Assembly: GCA_036186865.1 (NCBI GenBank)
Contig: AP025075.1
Span: 17,260,019-17,324,018 of the forward strand
Length of the DNA stretch: 64,000 nt
Reading direction: 5' to 3'
Source of the DNA: Eustoma russellianum
Lineage: Eukaryota > Streptophyta > Magnoliopsida > Gentianales > Gentianaceae
The notes beneath the pieces are model-generated. The model saw only the letters and a program-made list of their open reading frames with translations, was not told the DNA's origin and ran no database searches. The position numbers and the translations under genes were made by a program. Shown here piece by piece: positions 1 to 10,767 of this stretch; positions within the stretch are counted from its first letter, which is position 1, and every line of letters begins with the position of its first letter.

Positions 1-2
1 CC

Positions 3-3000
3 AACATTGATTGTAGTAGGAAGCAAGTTACCTTTAAGGACCCCACACATAAGGGTGTAACGTTTCAAGGAGGATCGAAGTTACGGAAGGACCCTGGGAA
101 CATTTATGTAAATGCAATTCGCGCTAGTAGAGCTTTAAGGAAAGGACATCAAGGATATTTGGTGTATGCTATAAACACGAACCAAGCAACCACAGATCTA
201 ACCCAGGTTCCAGTGGTCCGAGAATATCCGGAAGTTTTTCCGGAAGAACTGCCAGGCCTTCCCCCTGGAACGAGAAATAGCCTTCGAGATCGACCTAATT
301 CCTGGAGCTGAACCGATATCAAAGGCCCCATATAGGATGGCCCCTGCAGAACTGAAAGAGCTGAAGGAGCAGCTAAGGGAATTGCTAGAAAAGAAGTTAA
401 TACGCCCAAGTGTGTCGCCTTGGGGAGCTCCGGTGCTGTTCGTCAAGAAAAAGGACGGAAGTATGCGAATGTGTATTGACTATAGAGAACTCAATAAAGT
501 CACCATAAAGAATAAGTACCCCTTACCAAGGATCGACGATTTGTTCGACCAGCTGCGGGGAGCAAAAATTTTCAGTAAGATCGATCTACGCTCGGGATAC
601 TTTCAATTGAGAATCAAAACTGAGGACGTTCCCAAAACGGCATTCAGAACCCGTTATGGACATTACGAATTCCTGGTAATGCCATTCGGACTAACCAATG
701 CGCCTGCCGCATTCATGGATCTAATGAACCGAGTCTTTCAAGAACAATTGGACAAGTTCGTTGTAGTCTTTATAGACGATATCTTGATATACTCGCCAGA
801 TGAGGAAACCCACGCAACTCATTTAAGGATCGCCCTAGACATTTTACACAGAGAGCGATTGTATGCAAAGTTCAACAAGTGTGAATTCTGGCTACGAAGC
901 GTAGCTTTCCTAGGACATGTGATATCCGGGGAGGGAATATCTGTAGATCCTAAGAAAGTCGAGGCAATCACGGAATGGCCCCGACCGACCAACGTTACGG
1001 AGGTACGAAGTTTTTTGGGTCTCGCTGGTTATTATCGGAAATTTGTAGAAGGATTTGCACGGATTGCTCTGCCCATGACCCGTTTAACCCAGAAGAAAAC
1101 CAAGTTTGAATGGACCTCAGATTGTGAAGGTAGTTTTGCTGAATTAAAGAAGAGACTGACTTCTGCCCCAGTCTTAGCGCAGCCCATTTCTGGTGAAAAT
1201 TTTGTGGTATACAGCGACGCCTCTAAGCACGGGTTAGGATGTGTGCTAATGCAAAAGAATCGAGTAATCGCATATGCATCTCGACAGCTGAAACCCTTTG
1301 AACAAAACTACCCGGTACACGACCTAGAATTAGCAGCGGTAGTTTTCGCACTAAAAATATGGAGACACTATTTGTACGGCGAAAAGTGCGAAATCTTTAC
1401 GGACCACAAAAGCCTCAAATATCTGTTCTCTCAAAAAGAATTGAACATGCGACAACGAAGATGGTTGGAACTAATAAAGGACTACGACTTATCCATACAA
1501 TACCACCCAGGAAAGGCTAACAAGGTGGCGGACGCCTTAAGTAGGAAAACCAGTCATCCACGCCAACCTCCCTTGCAGCGTGATATGGAGGAATTTGGGT
1601 TAGAAGAAGTCGATTCAATTGAAGGCATGCTCGCAAAATTAATGATAACTCCTTCGTTAATAGATCGAATCAAGAAGGAGCAAGACAAGGACGAAGCACT
1701 CAGGAAGCTAAAAGCTCAAGTACAGATGAAACCCCCTGGAGATTTCAGGGTTCGGGATGACCATAGTTTGTGGTTTCGTGAGAGATTGTGTGTACCTGGT
1801 AACGATGATATTCTGAGCGAAATCCTTAAGGAGGCACATAACTCGCGACTATCCATCCACCCGGGAGCTAACAAAATGTACCAAGACCTGAAACAACGAT
1901 TCTGGTGGCGTGGTATGAAAAGACAGATCGCTGAATATGTGGAGAAATGTCTAGTTTGCCAAAAGGTGAAGGCAGAACACCAGAAACCTGCCGGGTTGCT
2001 ACAGCCTCTCGAGGTCCCCGAATGGAAATGGGACCATATTTCAATGGATTTTGTGACGGACCTGCCTAGAACAAAGAGTGGCCACGACGCTATTTGGGTA
2101 GTGGTTGATCGCCTAACTAAGACCGCCCACTTTATGGCCATGACAATCAAGGCCTCAATGGAAAAGTTGGCCGCAATGTATGTGGAACAAATAGTAAGCC
2201 TTCATGGTGTGCCCTTAAGTATAGTATGTGACCGCGACCCTCGATTCACGTCACGGTTCTGGACCGCTTTTCAAAAGGCAATGGGGACGGAAATTCATAT
2301 GAGCTCAGCATTTCATCCGCAAACAGATGGCCAATCAGAGAGAACTATACAGACACTCGAAGACATGCTACGATCTTGTATACTCGACTTTGGGAAGAGT
2401 TGGGATCGAAGCCTCAAACTTGTAGAGTTCTCATATAACAACAGCTACCATCGATCAATAGGGATGGCTCCATACGAAGCACTTTATGGGAGGAAGTGTC
2501 GCTCTCCGCTTTACTGGGATGAAATAGGAGACAGAATTCTCACAGGGCCCGACCTGGTAGAGCAAGCTCGAGAGCAAGTAAAGATTATCAGGCAGAAACT
2601 ACAAGCGGCTCAGGATAGGAGCAAAGTCTGGGCGGATGAAAAACGGCGACCCTTAGAACTTCGAGAAGGAGAGAAGGTATTTCTAAAAGTAACGCCAACA
2701 AAAGGAGTCAAGAGATTTGGCGTTAAAGGGAAATTGAGCCCAAGATTTATTGGGCCATACGAGGTCCTAGAAAGGGTTGGGAAAGTGGCTTATCGACTCG
2801 CTCTACCGCCCACCCTATCTCAAATCCATGACGTGTTTCACATTTCTCAACTGCGACGATATGTACACGACCTCAAGCATGTCATAGAAGATCAACCCTT
2901 GGGGCTAAAAGCTGACACGACCTACGAAGAAGAACCGGAAGGGATAATAGACCGTAAGGAAAAAGGTACTAAGAAGAAGGACCATACCCATGGTTAAAGT

Positions 3001-3085
3001 ACAATGGAAAAAGCATTCCGCGGATGAATCCACCTGGGAACTAGAAGAGGACATGAAGAAATTGTATCCACACCTCTTTGGTTAG
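3..3085 (+). pseudogene. Ty3/gypsy (Tekay-type chromovirus) pol, element A, 5' part outside window, two frameshifts
   Basis: Polyprotein for reverse transcription and integration of a chromovirus-type LTR retrotransposon. From the left edge I read the end of the protease/RT linker, then RT (FIDD catalytic box at 769-780), RNase H (YSDAS, DLELAA and FTDHKS acidic residues), integrase with an HHCC zinc finger, the D-D-E core (MDFV, CDRDPRF, SERTIQT), a GPY/F module (RFIGPYE) and a chromodomain-like tail ending at 3085. The longest open stretch is 337-2997. Two single-base insertions break the frame: an extra G near 267-268, and an extra A in the A-run 2960-2964 just before the chromodomain. RT and RNase H run through without the introns seen at the same positions in element B. 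Family assignment is inferred from the motifs and the C-terminal chromodomain; the type of element is very secure. Confidence 0.93.
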
Positions 3086-3091
3086 CAGTTC

Positions 3092-3111
3092 AAGTTTCGA
3101 GGACGAAACTT
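3092..3111 (+). other. stem-loop preceding the polypurine tract, element A
   Basis: Two 8-base arms, AAGTTTCG and CGAAACTT, flank the loop AGGA, six bases after the pol stop codon. The same structure sits just before the polypurine tract in every gypsy-type element of this window. A function is not established; a replication or RNA-processing signal is inference. Confidence 0.6.
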
Positions 3112-3116
3112 ATATT

Positions 3117-3129
3117 AAGGGGGGGAGGA
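3117..3129 (+). other. polypurine tract (plus-strand primer), element A
   Basis: A purine run (AAGGGGGGGAGGA) directly abuts the TG that opens the 3' LTR. This is the expected position and composition for the RNase H-resistant primer of plus-strand DNA synthesis. Confidence 0.85.
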
Positions 3130-4485
3130 TGTCGTAACCCCGTTACAAGCCCTTCTTGTACCTAAGGATGAATTAGTTAATATGTGGCCATGCACGTGGT
3201 GCTTAGAGTTAATTTAGTTGGTAATTGTTGTAAGGCATGAGGACACTATATGTATTTACAAGACTAGGATCAATTGTATTATGGCCTTATGGTTTTCGGC
3301 CCATACTCACAAGGAAGATGGTTAATTGGCATGAGACAAATACATTGGTATTTATTTACTAGAAAAGAATAAATAGAAAGGGAATAAAAGAAAGAAAAAA
3401 AAATATTATTGGCTAGTTGGGGTCATTTAAGACCCCAACCGCCGGACATCATGAAGAGAGGAGGGGGAGGGAAAACCTAATTTAAAGCAAAGGTGGCTAA
3501 TGATTACAATTAACCTAACCAACCCTAAACTAAACCATGGTTAGGAAAAAGAAACCATGGTTGACCCAAAAGTAACCTTAGTTAGTAAAAAGTAACCTTG
3601 GTTAACCTAAGATAACCAAGGTTAAGCCTTAACTTGAGTACAAACCCTAACCCCACCCCTATTTCCCACGGCTAGAATCACAAAGAAGGGGAGAATTCCC
3701 TCCAACTTACACTTAAGCATTTCAAGCCAAGAAGGAATCTCTTCCATTCCCTTCTTCCCCTCCCCACTCACGGCCAAGTGCACACCAAAGGAGAAGGAAA
3801 CTCTTCCAAGAACAAGTAAGCTTAGGCTCAAGGACTCCAAGCCTTCAAGAACTCTAGCCAAGATTGGACAACTCACACCTCTTTTGAGGAAGAGAAGACT
3901 TCAGCTTTGACACATATCCAAGAAGAGTAAGCAAGAAAGGCAAGTACACTATACTCTTCATGGTTTGAATGTGAAAGTGTGTGCATGAATGACTAGAAAG
4001 ACTTAAGGTTTGATCTTAGTTGTGAAAAGGTTAGCTTTAAGCCAAAAGCTTTCAGGCTTTAGGCACATAAGAGGGTAGGATGAGCATTTTGTTATAAAGA
4101 TAAGTTCTTTGATGATTTTATGCATGTTTATGTCTTAAACTAGGCTTGAATGTGTTAAAGATTTCTCCTTGGGTGTTGAAGGGAGCCACGGTAGAAGGGA
4201 GAAGGGGAGGTGAGGTGAAGTTGCATGCAAGATAATAACAAAGAAAGAAAAGGAGGGAAAGACTTGATCTTGTGCATGTTAGGCTTAAAGTGTTTTCGAT
4301 TTTGGTCGTTTTCTCTCTAAACACCTGCAAATGGGGCTGACGTAGTGTGTGTATGTGTTCATTTTAGGGTTGATACCATGAATGGTGACAAAAAGGTGAG
4401 CTAAGAACGTTTAGGATGAAATTAGGGCTACTGAAAATTCTGGAGCTGGACAAGAAATTAGGCTGACTTGCTAGACCAGAAAAGG

Positions 4486-5030
4486 GACCTTAGAGACCTT
4501 CAATTTCGTTTCTTTTTGGTATGATGATAGTTGTATGTGTTTTTTAGTAGTGAGAGTGGGAATCACCTTAAAAAGAGTCACGGTTTATTTTTAATGAATT
4601 TCTTACTAAGATTGGTCTTGCTGGAAAATGTGTTCTGGACAGAACTTAAGCAACACGTTTAGCAGCTTGAAAATGAACCTTAGGAATGTGCAAACAAGCT
4701 GATTTTTGACATGTAATAGTTTTATGTGTGTATGACATCTGTGAGTTGGAATTGTAGTAAAAAGAGTTGTGGATTATTATTAATGAATTTTGTGGTAAAA
4801 CTGCTCAAACAGAATTGCCGGAACAGGACCGTTTTGAGTAGTAAATTGTATGGCTTGAAAATGAACCTTAGGAATGTGCAAATGAGCTGATTTTTGGCAT
4901 GGTAATAGTTTCATGTGTGTATGACATCTGAGAGTTGGAATTTTGGTAAAAGGAGCCGTGGTTTGGTCACAATTCAATTCGTGATTTAATTGGTCATTCC
5001 AGTTTCTGCATGTACCCAGTTTGGAAGAGT
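4486..5030 (+). repeat. three imperfect ~190-bp tandem repeats in LTR A
   Basis: Three successive blocks share a phrase of the form AATAGTTTTATGTGTGTATG, a GAGTTGGAAT phrase and a run of aaaaggag. Anchors fall near 4517, 4707 and 4896, a period of about 190 bp. The first copy is the most diverged. Confidence 0.65.
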
Positions 5031-5769
5031 AATTAGATGACCCCCTTAAACTTATTGGATTGCCTTGGAAATTTTATGGTAATTACCTAGGGTATTGATG
5101 TACATGTTCATGTAAAGAAACCAGTATGAAACTACCATTTTGACGGTTAACAATTGTGTTAAAGTTAGTATACAAAACTGGAAAACAGGACAGTTTATTG
5201 CCATAAGTTGTAAGGCTTTGATTTTGCTCATTTAAGCTTAATTGTGATGTTTAGCCTTATGAATATTGTTCCTTGGTGTGTTAGATATGTTTTCTAGGTG
5301 ATGGATCAAAATGAATGAGGTTTTATGACCTACGAAACTGAGGTAAGGCGGTACTGCCCTGCTGATTTCAGCAGTACCTTTGAGGATAGTATGATGTTTT
5401 GAGGTCCTTAGACATTTCGGAATGATACGAAATTTTTATAGCATGTGTCTAAGTCTTCATTATGCATATGTATGACATGAGTTTATGAATATGAGCATGA
5501 ATTGATGAGCACACAGCAGTATGAATAGAAGGTGATTGCTGGACAGCTTTTCCAGCCTAAAAGACGAGTCCGTGCATGCATGTTATGATGCATTTGTTCA
5601 CGAGTTGCCTAATGCATGTCATACATTGCATCATCGTCACTTGCATGATTTATGGCATGGATTTCACGTGGAAGAAAGATGAAAAGCGTTTTCAAAAAGA
5701 TGGTTTTTGTGTTTTTAAAAAGAACGCTTCCCCACCGGTACCGTGTGTGAGTATGAACTGGCCAGTATG

Positions 5770-6029
5770 AAAGGAACCTGAGCAGATCCGGGCTAAGTGA
5801 TCTAAATAGAAAGGAATGATGTTACCGATCCGAATCCGGGATTAATAGATTCGAAGGGGAGAAGTTACCGCCTCATATCCGGGAAGATAGATCTGAAACG
5901 AAAGGAACCTGAGCAGATCCGGGTTAAGTGATCTGAATGGAAAGGAACGATGTTACCGATCCGAATCCGGGATTAATAGATTCGAAGGGGAGAAGTTACC
6001 GTCTCAGATCCGGGAAGATAGATCTGAAC
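5770..6029 (+). repeat. two-copy 131-bp tandem repeat in LTR A
   Basis: AAAGGAACCTGAGCAGATCC starts at 5770 and again at 5901. The copies are nearly identical, and each contains several internal GATCCGGG-like phrases, suggesting older, shorter duplications. Confidence 0.85.
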
Positions 6030-6458
6030 ACTCTATGGTTTTATGACGATGATGTTTTTAAAAGAGCAAAGCATGAAAAGGTATTTTCTCATTTTATCAT
6101 AACGCATTTCATGTGCATATACATGCATGTCACTTGTGGAGTTGTAACATAGCGTCGCATGTACTATGCTGTGTTGTCATGACCTTGCGTGTCCTAAATG
6201 ATGATGATGATTGTTTTATTGATCAATGCATGATCCAGTCACCTTATGATTATATTTCACTCTATCTAGTGATGTTATTAAGTTATGATCTTACAACATT
6301 AAGCGATGATCCTTATCAAATGATGATTGGAGGTCAGGTATGTTTTCCAAACCAATTATAACATGGGGTTTGGTTCTTGCTCGTACTTTCCATTTAACTC
6401 ATGATTATTATAGTATACTTGTTGGTGACGTTGTCACTCACCCTATTTTTCTCTCCAG

Positions 6459-6517
6459 AGGTGGCAGGAGATAAAGTTGAATGGATCGATGACGAGCCTA
6501 GGGTACCCTATCCGTGA
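6459..6517 (+). other. short acidic reading frame after LTR splice acceptor, element A
   Basis: After the acceptor, two bases complete a codon. The frame then reads a short acidic peptide containing GDKVEWIDDEP and stops at 6515-6517. The same phase and an acidic, aromatic core recur after the acceptor in LTRs B, C, D and LARD-2. No initiating ATG is present in this piece, so it could only be a terminal exon. Coding status is unproven. Confidence 0.35.
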
Positions 6518-6839
6518 GAGAGTTAGAGGATGGCCAGGAGTGGTGAACCGAGCACCCAGCTTGAAGGATTGATGATGTTTTGTAGTAGTGACGGGAAACA
6601 ATTTACTTTCATCGTTTTCTGAATTCGGTTATGTGGGATGTTACTTTTACTGCTTTTGATGGTACTTTAATTTGAAGTTTAAATTCTGCCACGGTTTCGA
6701 TTACTAATTGCGCAAAAGAACGAAAATTCCATGAAATTCCATCATGGATCACGATGCGTATGGAAGACGCCTAGTACTCTCCTTAGTGAAGTACGGCGGG
6801 TGCACCAACTCCGGCGGTGCCGGGGTGCGGGGCGCCACA

Positions 6840-7385
6840 AAAACCGTCCCATGTATGTAGATGTGTAGAAAACCGAACTTTCGATTTTCGTCGATTACGC
6901 GACTTTTTTCCGATTAATCACAAAATTCTTAGACATGTAATATGTATTATGCCACACATAATATATATAAAATAAAGTTTATTTTCAGCTCCTATGGATG
7001 AACAAAAAAAGCCATGTGCAAGAAGAAATTTGAGTTTGTAATCTCCACAATTCAAGCCAGAACGTGGGTGATTGATGTGTGTAAACATGGTATGACTTTG
7101 GGTCTGAATTTGATATGTAGAGCACTAATTTTGTGAGTATTTTGAGTTTATATAGGCTGGTCATCTTTATATGGTAAGTACGTGACATGTCGGTGAAGGT
7201 TCGGTAGTCGTCCGATACGACAATTTTCGGTTAATGGCCTCGTGACATGTCATTATAATTTTGATGACAATATGACTAGTGGTGTGACGTTGATGTACGT
7301 TTATAATATATATGACGTGTCAGTGGAACGTCAGAATATAAGTATATAGTTTGTCGTAAAAAATTATGGATATATACAAGTATAT
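6840..7385. repeat. diverged repeat, inverted relative to 18720-19340
   Basis: Reading this stretch on the minus strand matches 18720-19340 on the plus strand through several blocks: CACGTACTT plus an ATAAA-type motif plus GGCCAGC or GACCAGC, then AAAATTGTCGTATC, then AACGTCACACCACTA, then TTCGGTTTTCTAC. The identity is moderate with gaps, suggesting an old LTR-like repeat. Element A inserted at or beside its left end. No coding sequence seen. Confidence 0.6.
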
Positions 7386-7391
7386 AAACAT

Positions 7392-8576
7392 GTGGTTGGA
7401 CGAAGAGTGGCGCAGCAGCTTAATATGCGGCTGGTCAATTTGCCCATTAAATATTTGGGTTCGTATTTATACAAGGGGATTAACCGTTCATCATATTGCA
7501 CTTCCTTAATTGATCACTTTGACAGGAGACTTAATGCATGGGCTGCGAATTTGCTATCTATGCCAGGCCGACTAGTTCTTATCAAATATGTCTTGTCTAC
7601 TATGCCTATTCACATTGTTGCAAGCTCAAGGTTGCCAAAAAGTGTTCTCGCCGTTTTGAATCGGAAAATGGCATCCTTCTTATGGCATGGTAAGCATCAT
7701 TGGATGTCTTGGACTCAAATCTGTCGCCCGGTGGAGTGTGGTGGCTTGGGTATACGCAGTTTGGAGATGATACATAAAGTTTATGATGGACACTTATGGT
7801 GGAAGTTTCATTCTTCTGGTTCATTATGGGCTGACTTTAGCAGGGCGAAATACGGTCGTAGAAATGATATATATGCACACATCTATGACTCGGCCACTTG
7901 GAAGCGTATATGCGACACAAATGATTATATGCAGCAAAACACTATATCCACACCGGATGGCTACACTTGGCCTGCTGATTCCCTTGGTCAATACACTATT
8001 AAATCGGCATATTCGTTGTATCACTCGCACTTGCCATTGTTTGAGGCTTCGAAATACATTTGGTGGCTTACATCACCTCCAAACGCCAAGATCTTCATGT
8101 GGCGATTGTGGTGTCATTCACTTCCTTTAACTAACACTCTTCGGGCATGACAACACATTTACCCATCTCAATGTGTTTTCTGTAGGGTGCAGTCAGATAC
8201 TCGTGATCATATCTTTCTCCATTGTCCAGCAATTAAATCCTTGTGGATACAAGTTGCTATTTTACTATCTGGTCCTATGCCTCGCCAGAATACTATCTAT
8301 TCATATCTATTCTGTTGGTGGCGTTATGCATCCAAGGCTACGATGCAGGGGCATGTGCGAGCAGTAATACCAACACTAGTAGCATGGGGAATTTGGAAAG
8401 AATACTCTTCTATCAAGTTTGGAGACAATACATTTTCATCCACTCACCTCTTTCAACAAGTCCGTTCACATATATTTACCTGGTGTGCATCAATCCAAGG
8501 TCGCAAATTTGCAAAATCTCTTCCACATCTAGTTGCTCAAGGATTTTCTCCAAAGTTAAAGCTCTGTCGGCATAGG
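7392..8576 (+). pseudogene. LINE-1 ORF2, RT C-terminal and zf-RVT segment, upstream of the insertion
   Basis: The frame opens in the RT palm/thumb (NLPIKYLGS, then the GGLGIRSL block) and continues into the zf-RVT domain, with C-x-x-C (CVFC) and later H and C residues in DHIFLHC. A TGA at 8148-8150, in the same frame, splits it; a CGA-to-TGA transition would explain it and fits methyl-cytosine decay. The frame continues to 8576, where element B is inserted, and resumes at 17118 after one copy of the 5-bp duplication. The upstream RT catalytic core is absent because the copy is 5' truncated. Confidence 0.85.
8572..8576. other. target-site duplication ATAGG, left copy (element B)
   Basis: ATAGG directly precedes the TG of the 5' LTR and is repeated at 17113-17117 directly after the CA of the 3' LTR. 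A 5-bp duplication is normal for Ty3/gypsy integrase. Confidence 0.95.
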
Positions 8577-9183
8577 TGTTATGGCCGTATTTAAAAAAAA
8601 AAAGAAAAGAAGATAATAACTAAAATATTTAAAACAACTAAATTCTATCCTTTTCCTAAATTTCCTTAATCATCACCCTTATCCCTCCTTAAATCTCTCA
8701 CTCTTAATTTACTAACCCTAATCTCCTTCCCCTCACTCCCTCTATTCGACAGCCTCCCTCTCCCCTTCTCCCCATCAAACTTTCGGCCACAAGAGGAAGA
8801 GAAAAGAAGGATCTTTGATCCAAGGTTAGGAAGAGGGATCACAACCCTAATCAGATCTTCATCATCTCTCACGTGTATCAACTCTTGCTAGGATCGAGGT
8901 AGGTGCATATTGATTTTCCCTCAAAACGGTATGAAGGCTTGCGTAGGAAAAATGGTAGTTTATGTGTTGTTGTTGTCGTAATTGATTGGATCTTGTTTAT
9001 TTGCCCAAGGTGTTTATTTTTCCGTTATTTGTTTGATGTCAATGTGATCTCGTTGATGTGCGTGCCTTGAAAGGGTTGAGAGTTCCTAAGCGTATATGGA
9101 TTCGTGGGGATGGGGTGGAAGAACGAATGAGGTTTGAGGAGAGGATTGCAGAAAATTTCAGAATTGGAGTTCTGAAGATCGGG

Positions 9184-9460
9184 GACATCGATCGATCGAC
9201 GTCCAGAGGCTGAGGGTTCGATGTGCCTCAGATGGACATCGATCGATCGACGTCCAGAGGGTGAGAGATCGATGTGCCTCAGATGGACATCGATCGATCG
9301 ACGTCCAGGGGCTGAGGGTTCGATGTGCCTCAGAACCACGTCGATCGATCGACGTCCTGGGGGCTGAGGGTTCGACGTACCTGAGAAGTACATCGATCGA
9401 TCGACGTCAACTGAGTGAGGGTTCGACGTGCCTCAGTTGGACATCGATCGATCGACGTCA
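9184..9460 (+). repeat. six 51-bp tandem repeats with ATCGATCGATCGACGTC core
   Basis: Cores start at 9184, 9235, 9286, about 9337, 9388 and 9439. Each includes the self-complementary run ATCGATCGATCG followed by ACGTC. The 51-bp period keeps all frames open, which creates spurious reading frames on both strands. The 3' LTR has the same array at 15802-16078. Confidence 0.9.
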
Positions 9461-9517
9461 GAGGATGACGTCCCACAGTTTTCTTTCCCCTTTTCCCTTG
9501 CATTCATGGCACGTGCA

Positions 9518-9805
9518 TTTGCATGAGGTATACTGCGTCTATAGGGCGTGGGTATCGGGATGACTTACCGTGTCTATAGGGCACCGGAGTCATGAGACAT
9601 ACTGCGTCTACAGGGCGTGGGTGTCAAAACGGTAAGTGGTGGCTAGTGACCATGATGCCGGTTTGCATGAGGTATACTGCGTCTATAGGGCGTGGGTATC
9701 GGGATGACTTACCGTGTCTATAGGGCACCGGGGTCATGAGACATACTGTGTCTATAGGGCATGGGTGTCGAAACAGCGAATGGTGGCTAGAGACCAAGAT
9801 GCTGG
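9518..9805 (+). repeat. two-copy 144-bp tandem repeat in LTR B
   Basis: TTTGCATGAGGTATACTGCG starts at 9518 and at 9662. Each unit itself holds three phrases of the form GTCTATAGGGC. Related sequence occurs in the LARD-2 LTRs at 53094-53200 and 58875-58960, linking the two families. Confidence 0.85.
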
Positions 9806-10070
9806 AGTTAGGACCCGGGGTCATGCATTGCATATAGGTTTAGGGACATACTGCGTGACATGATCGTCGTTGCGTGTGACACGTTATTTGAGCATGCATC
9901 ACGTAATTGCGCATGCATCTTCTGTGGACTGTTTACTTTTCGTATAAGACTTATCATGCTGTGTTATGTGCGACGTGCTGATACCAATTTGAGTATGTAA
10001 GTATTCATGTTGTTTTGAGAGGCACCTACTGGGTGATTACCATCACTCACTCCTACTATTCCATATGTAG

Positions 10071-10135
10071 ACGATGCGGAGTGTGATTATGTTTTCGTTG
10101 AGGATGGAGCCGATACTGTGGAGTGGGCTGATTGA
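10071..10135 (+). other. short acidic reading frame after LTR splice acceptor, element B
   Basis: Two bases complete a codon after the acceptor; then an acidic frame containing DYVFVEDG and EWAD ends at a TGA at 10133-10135. The phase is the same as in LTRs A, C, D and LARD-2. The 3' LTR copy is at 16689-16753. Coding status is unproven. Confidence 0.4.
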
Positions 10136-10496
10136 CCCGTAGGGAATGACTACGACGAGGACGAGGACAGAATTCTTATATTGTTATTGGGATGAGCAGA
10201 CATTTTTTTTATCATGCAGTATTACTTTTGGAAACAATATCTCGTATTTAAATTTTAGACTTTCGACCTTGACTTGTAAGGCCTGGTCAGCCTAGAAATA
10301 ATGTTGTTACTTCTCTTGAAGTACGTTAAATTCAAACCTTTCGATGTGATTTATCGTTTCCGCGCAAAGTTAAGGAACACTTTTCTATGTTAGCACTGAT
10401 GTATGACAGGATGATGTGACGCCTTGTATTCTCTTGAGTGAGATACGGCGGGTGCACCGTTACCGAGGATGGAGCTCGGGAGCGGGGCGCTACAGG

Positions 10497-10509
10497 TGGT
10501 ATCAGAGCC
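10497..10509 (+). other. primer-binding site, element B
   Basis: TGGTATCAGAGCC lies two bases after the 5' LTR. It is the standard complement to the 3' end of initiator methionine tRNA, used for minus-strand priming. Confidence 0.9.
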
Positions 10510-10767
10510 CAGGCTTCAGATACGCCTTGGGAACGTATAGTTAGTTAATTAACCCTAGGATAAGTGACGATCTGTTTTCAAATGAGTTTTTTTTTTCTTT
10601 TGAACCGGAATAAAATGAAGTAGACATAAGCTATGACTGGGTTTTGGGTTGGTGAGTGCCGTTAGCAAGCAGACAGGATAGGTTGTCCTTCTTCGACCTC
10701 CCTTCCTTACTTCTTTTCAATACTCTTAAGTCAACCTTGTCTAACATGCTTTAATCATCTACAGACA

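Larger units (their letters stand above)
3940..6458 (+). other. predicted LTR intron with GC donor, element A
   Basis: Donor context AAAG/GCAAGTA at 3940 is the classic strong GC-type 5' splice site. The acceptor at 6457-6458 follows a pyrimidine tract (ATTTTTCTCTCCAG). The same pair is found at equivalent places in the LTRs of elements C and D. Predicted from sequence only. Confidence 0.4.
3130..6839 (+). mobile_element. 3' LTR of gypsy element A
   Basis: The LTR begins TGTCGTAACCCC after the polypurine tract and ends GGGGCGCCACA, a weakly decayed version of the GCGCTACA end of the other gypsy LTRs here. Length is about 3.7 kb. It holds two groups of internal tandem repeats, a GC-type splice donor at 3940, an acceptor at 6457-6458 and a short acidic reading frame. 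The partner 5' LTR and left target duplication lie outside the window, so ends rest on motif position alone. Confidence 0.85.
8899..10070 (+). other. predicted leader intron in LTR B (alternative acceptor at 10763-10764)
   Basis: Donor GAG/GTAGGTGC at 8899 closes an ATG-free leader. Two acceptors are plausible. One is inside the LTR at 10069-10070 (CCATATGTAG, after CACTCACTCCTACT). The other ends at 10764, three bases before the gag ATG, preceded by the branch-like GTCTAAC. The longer intron would remove U5, the primer-binding site and many upstream ATGs. The 3' LTR carries the same donor near 15527. Confidence 0.45.
8577..10494 (+). mobile_element. 5' LTR of element B
   Basis: Starts TGTTATGGCCG and ends GCGCTACA. 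A TATTTAAA box lies near 8620. The leader from about 8650 to 8898 contains no ATG, then a GT donor at 8899. The downstream part holds two tandem repeat arrays rich in ATGs. The LARD-2 LTR has the same start and shares several blocks with it. Confidence 0.95.

Noticed and set aside
1716..2150. 144-codon minus-strand frame inside pol of element A
   Set aside because: Shadow of the RNase H/integrase coding strand; similar shadows recur at 14045-14257 and 39113-39436.
4118..4977. Short minus-strand frames in LTR A as host genes
   Set aside because: They lie inside a defined LTR and overlap its tandem repeats; no recognisable domain or start context.
9184..9460. CRISPR-like regular spacing of a palindromic repeat
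   Set aside because: Spacers are themselves repeated, there are no cas genes, and the array lies in both LTRs of a plant retrotransposon.
9025..9563. Open frames on both strands through the 51-bp repeats of LTR B (also 15643-16181)
   Set aside because: A 51-bp period with no stop codon keeps every frame open automatically. Products are repetitive (RRSIDV on both strands) and carry no domain.
10497..10509. Possible tRNA gene fragments at the TGGTATCAGAGC sites
   Set aside because: Only the short complement to tRNA 3' ends is present, directly after LTRs. These are primer-binding sites.
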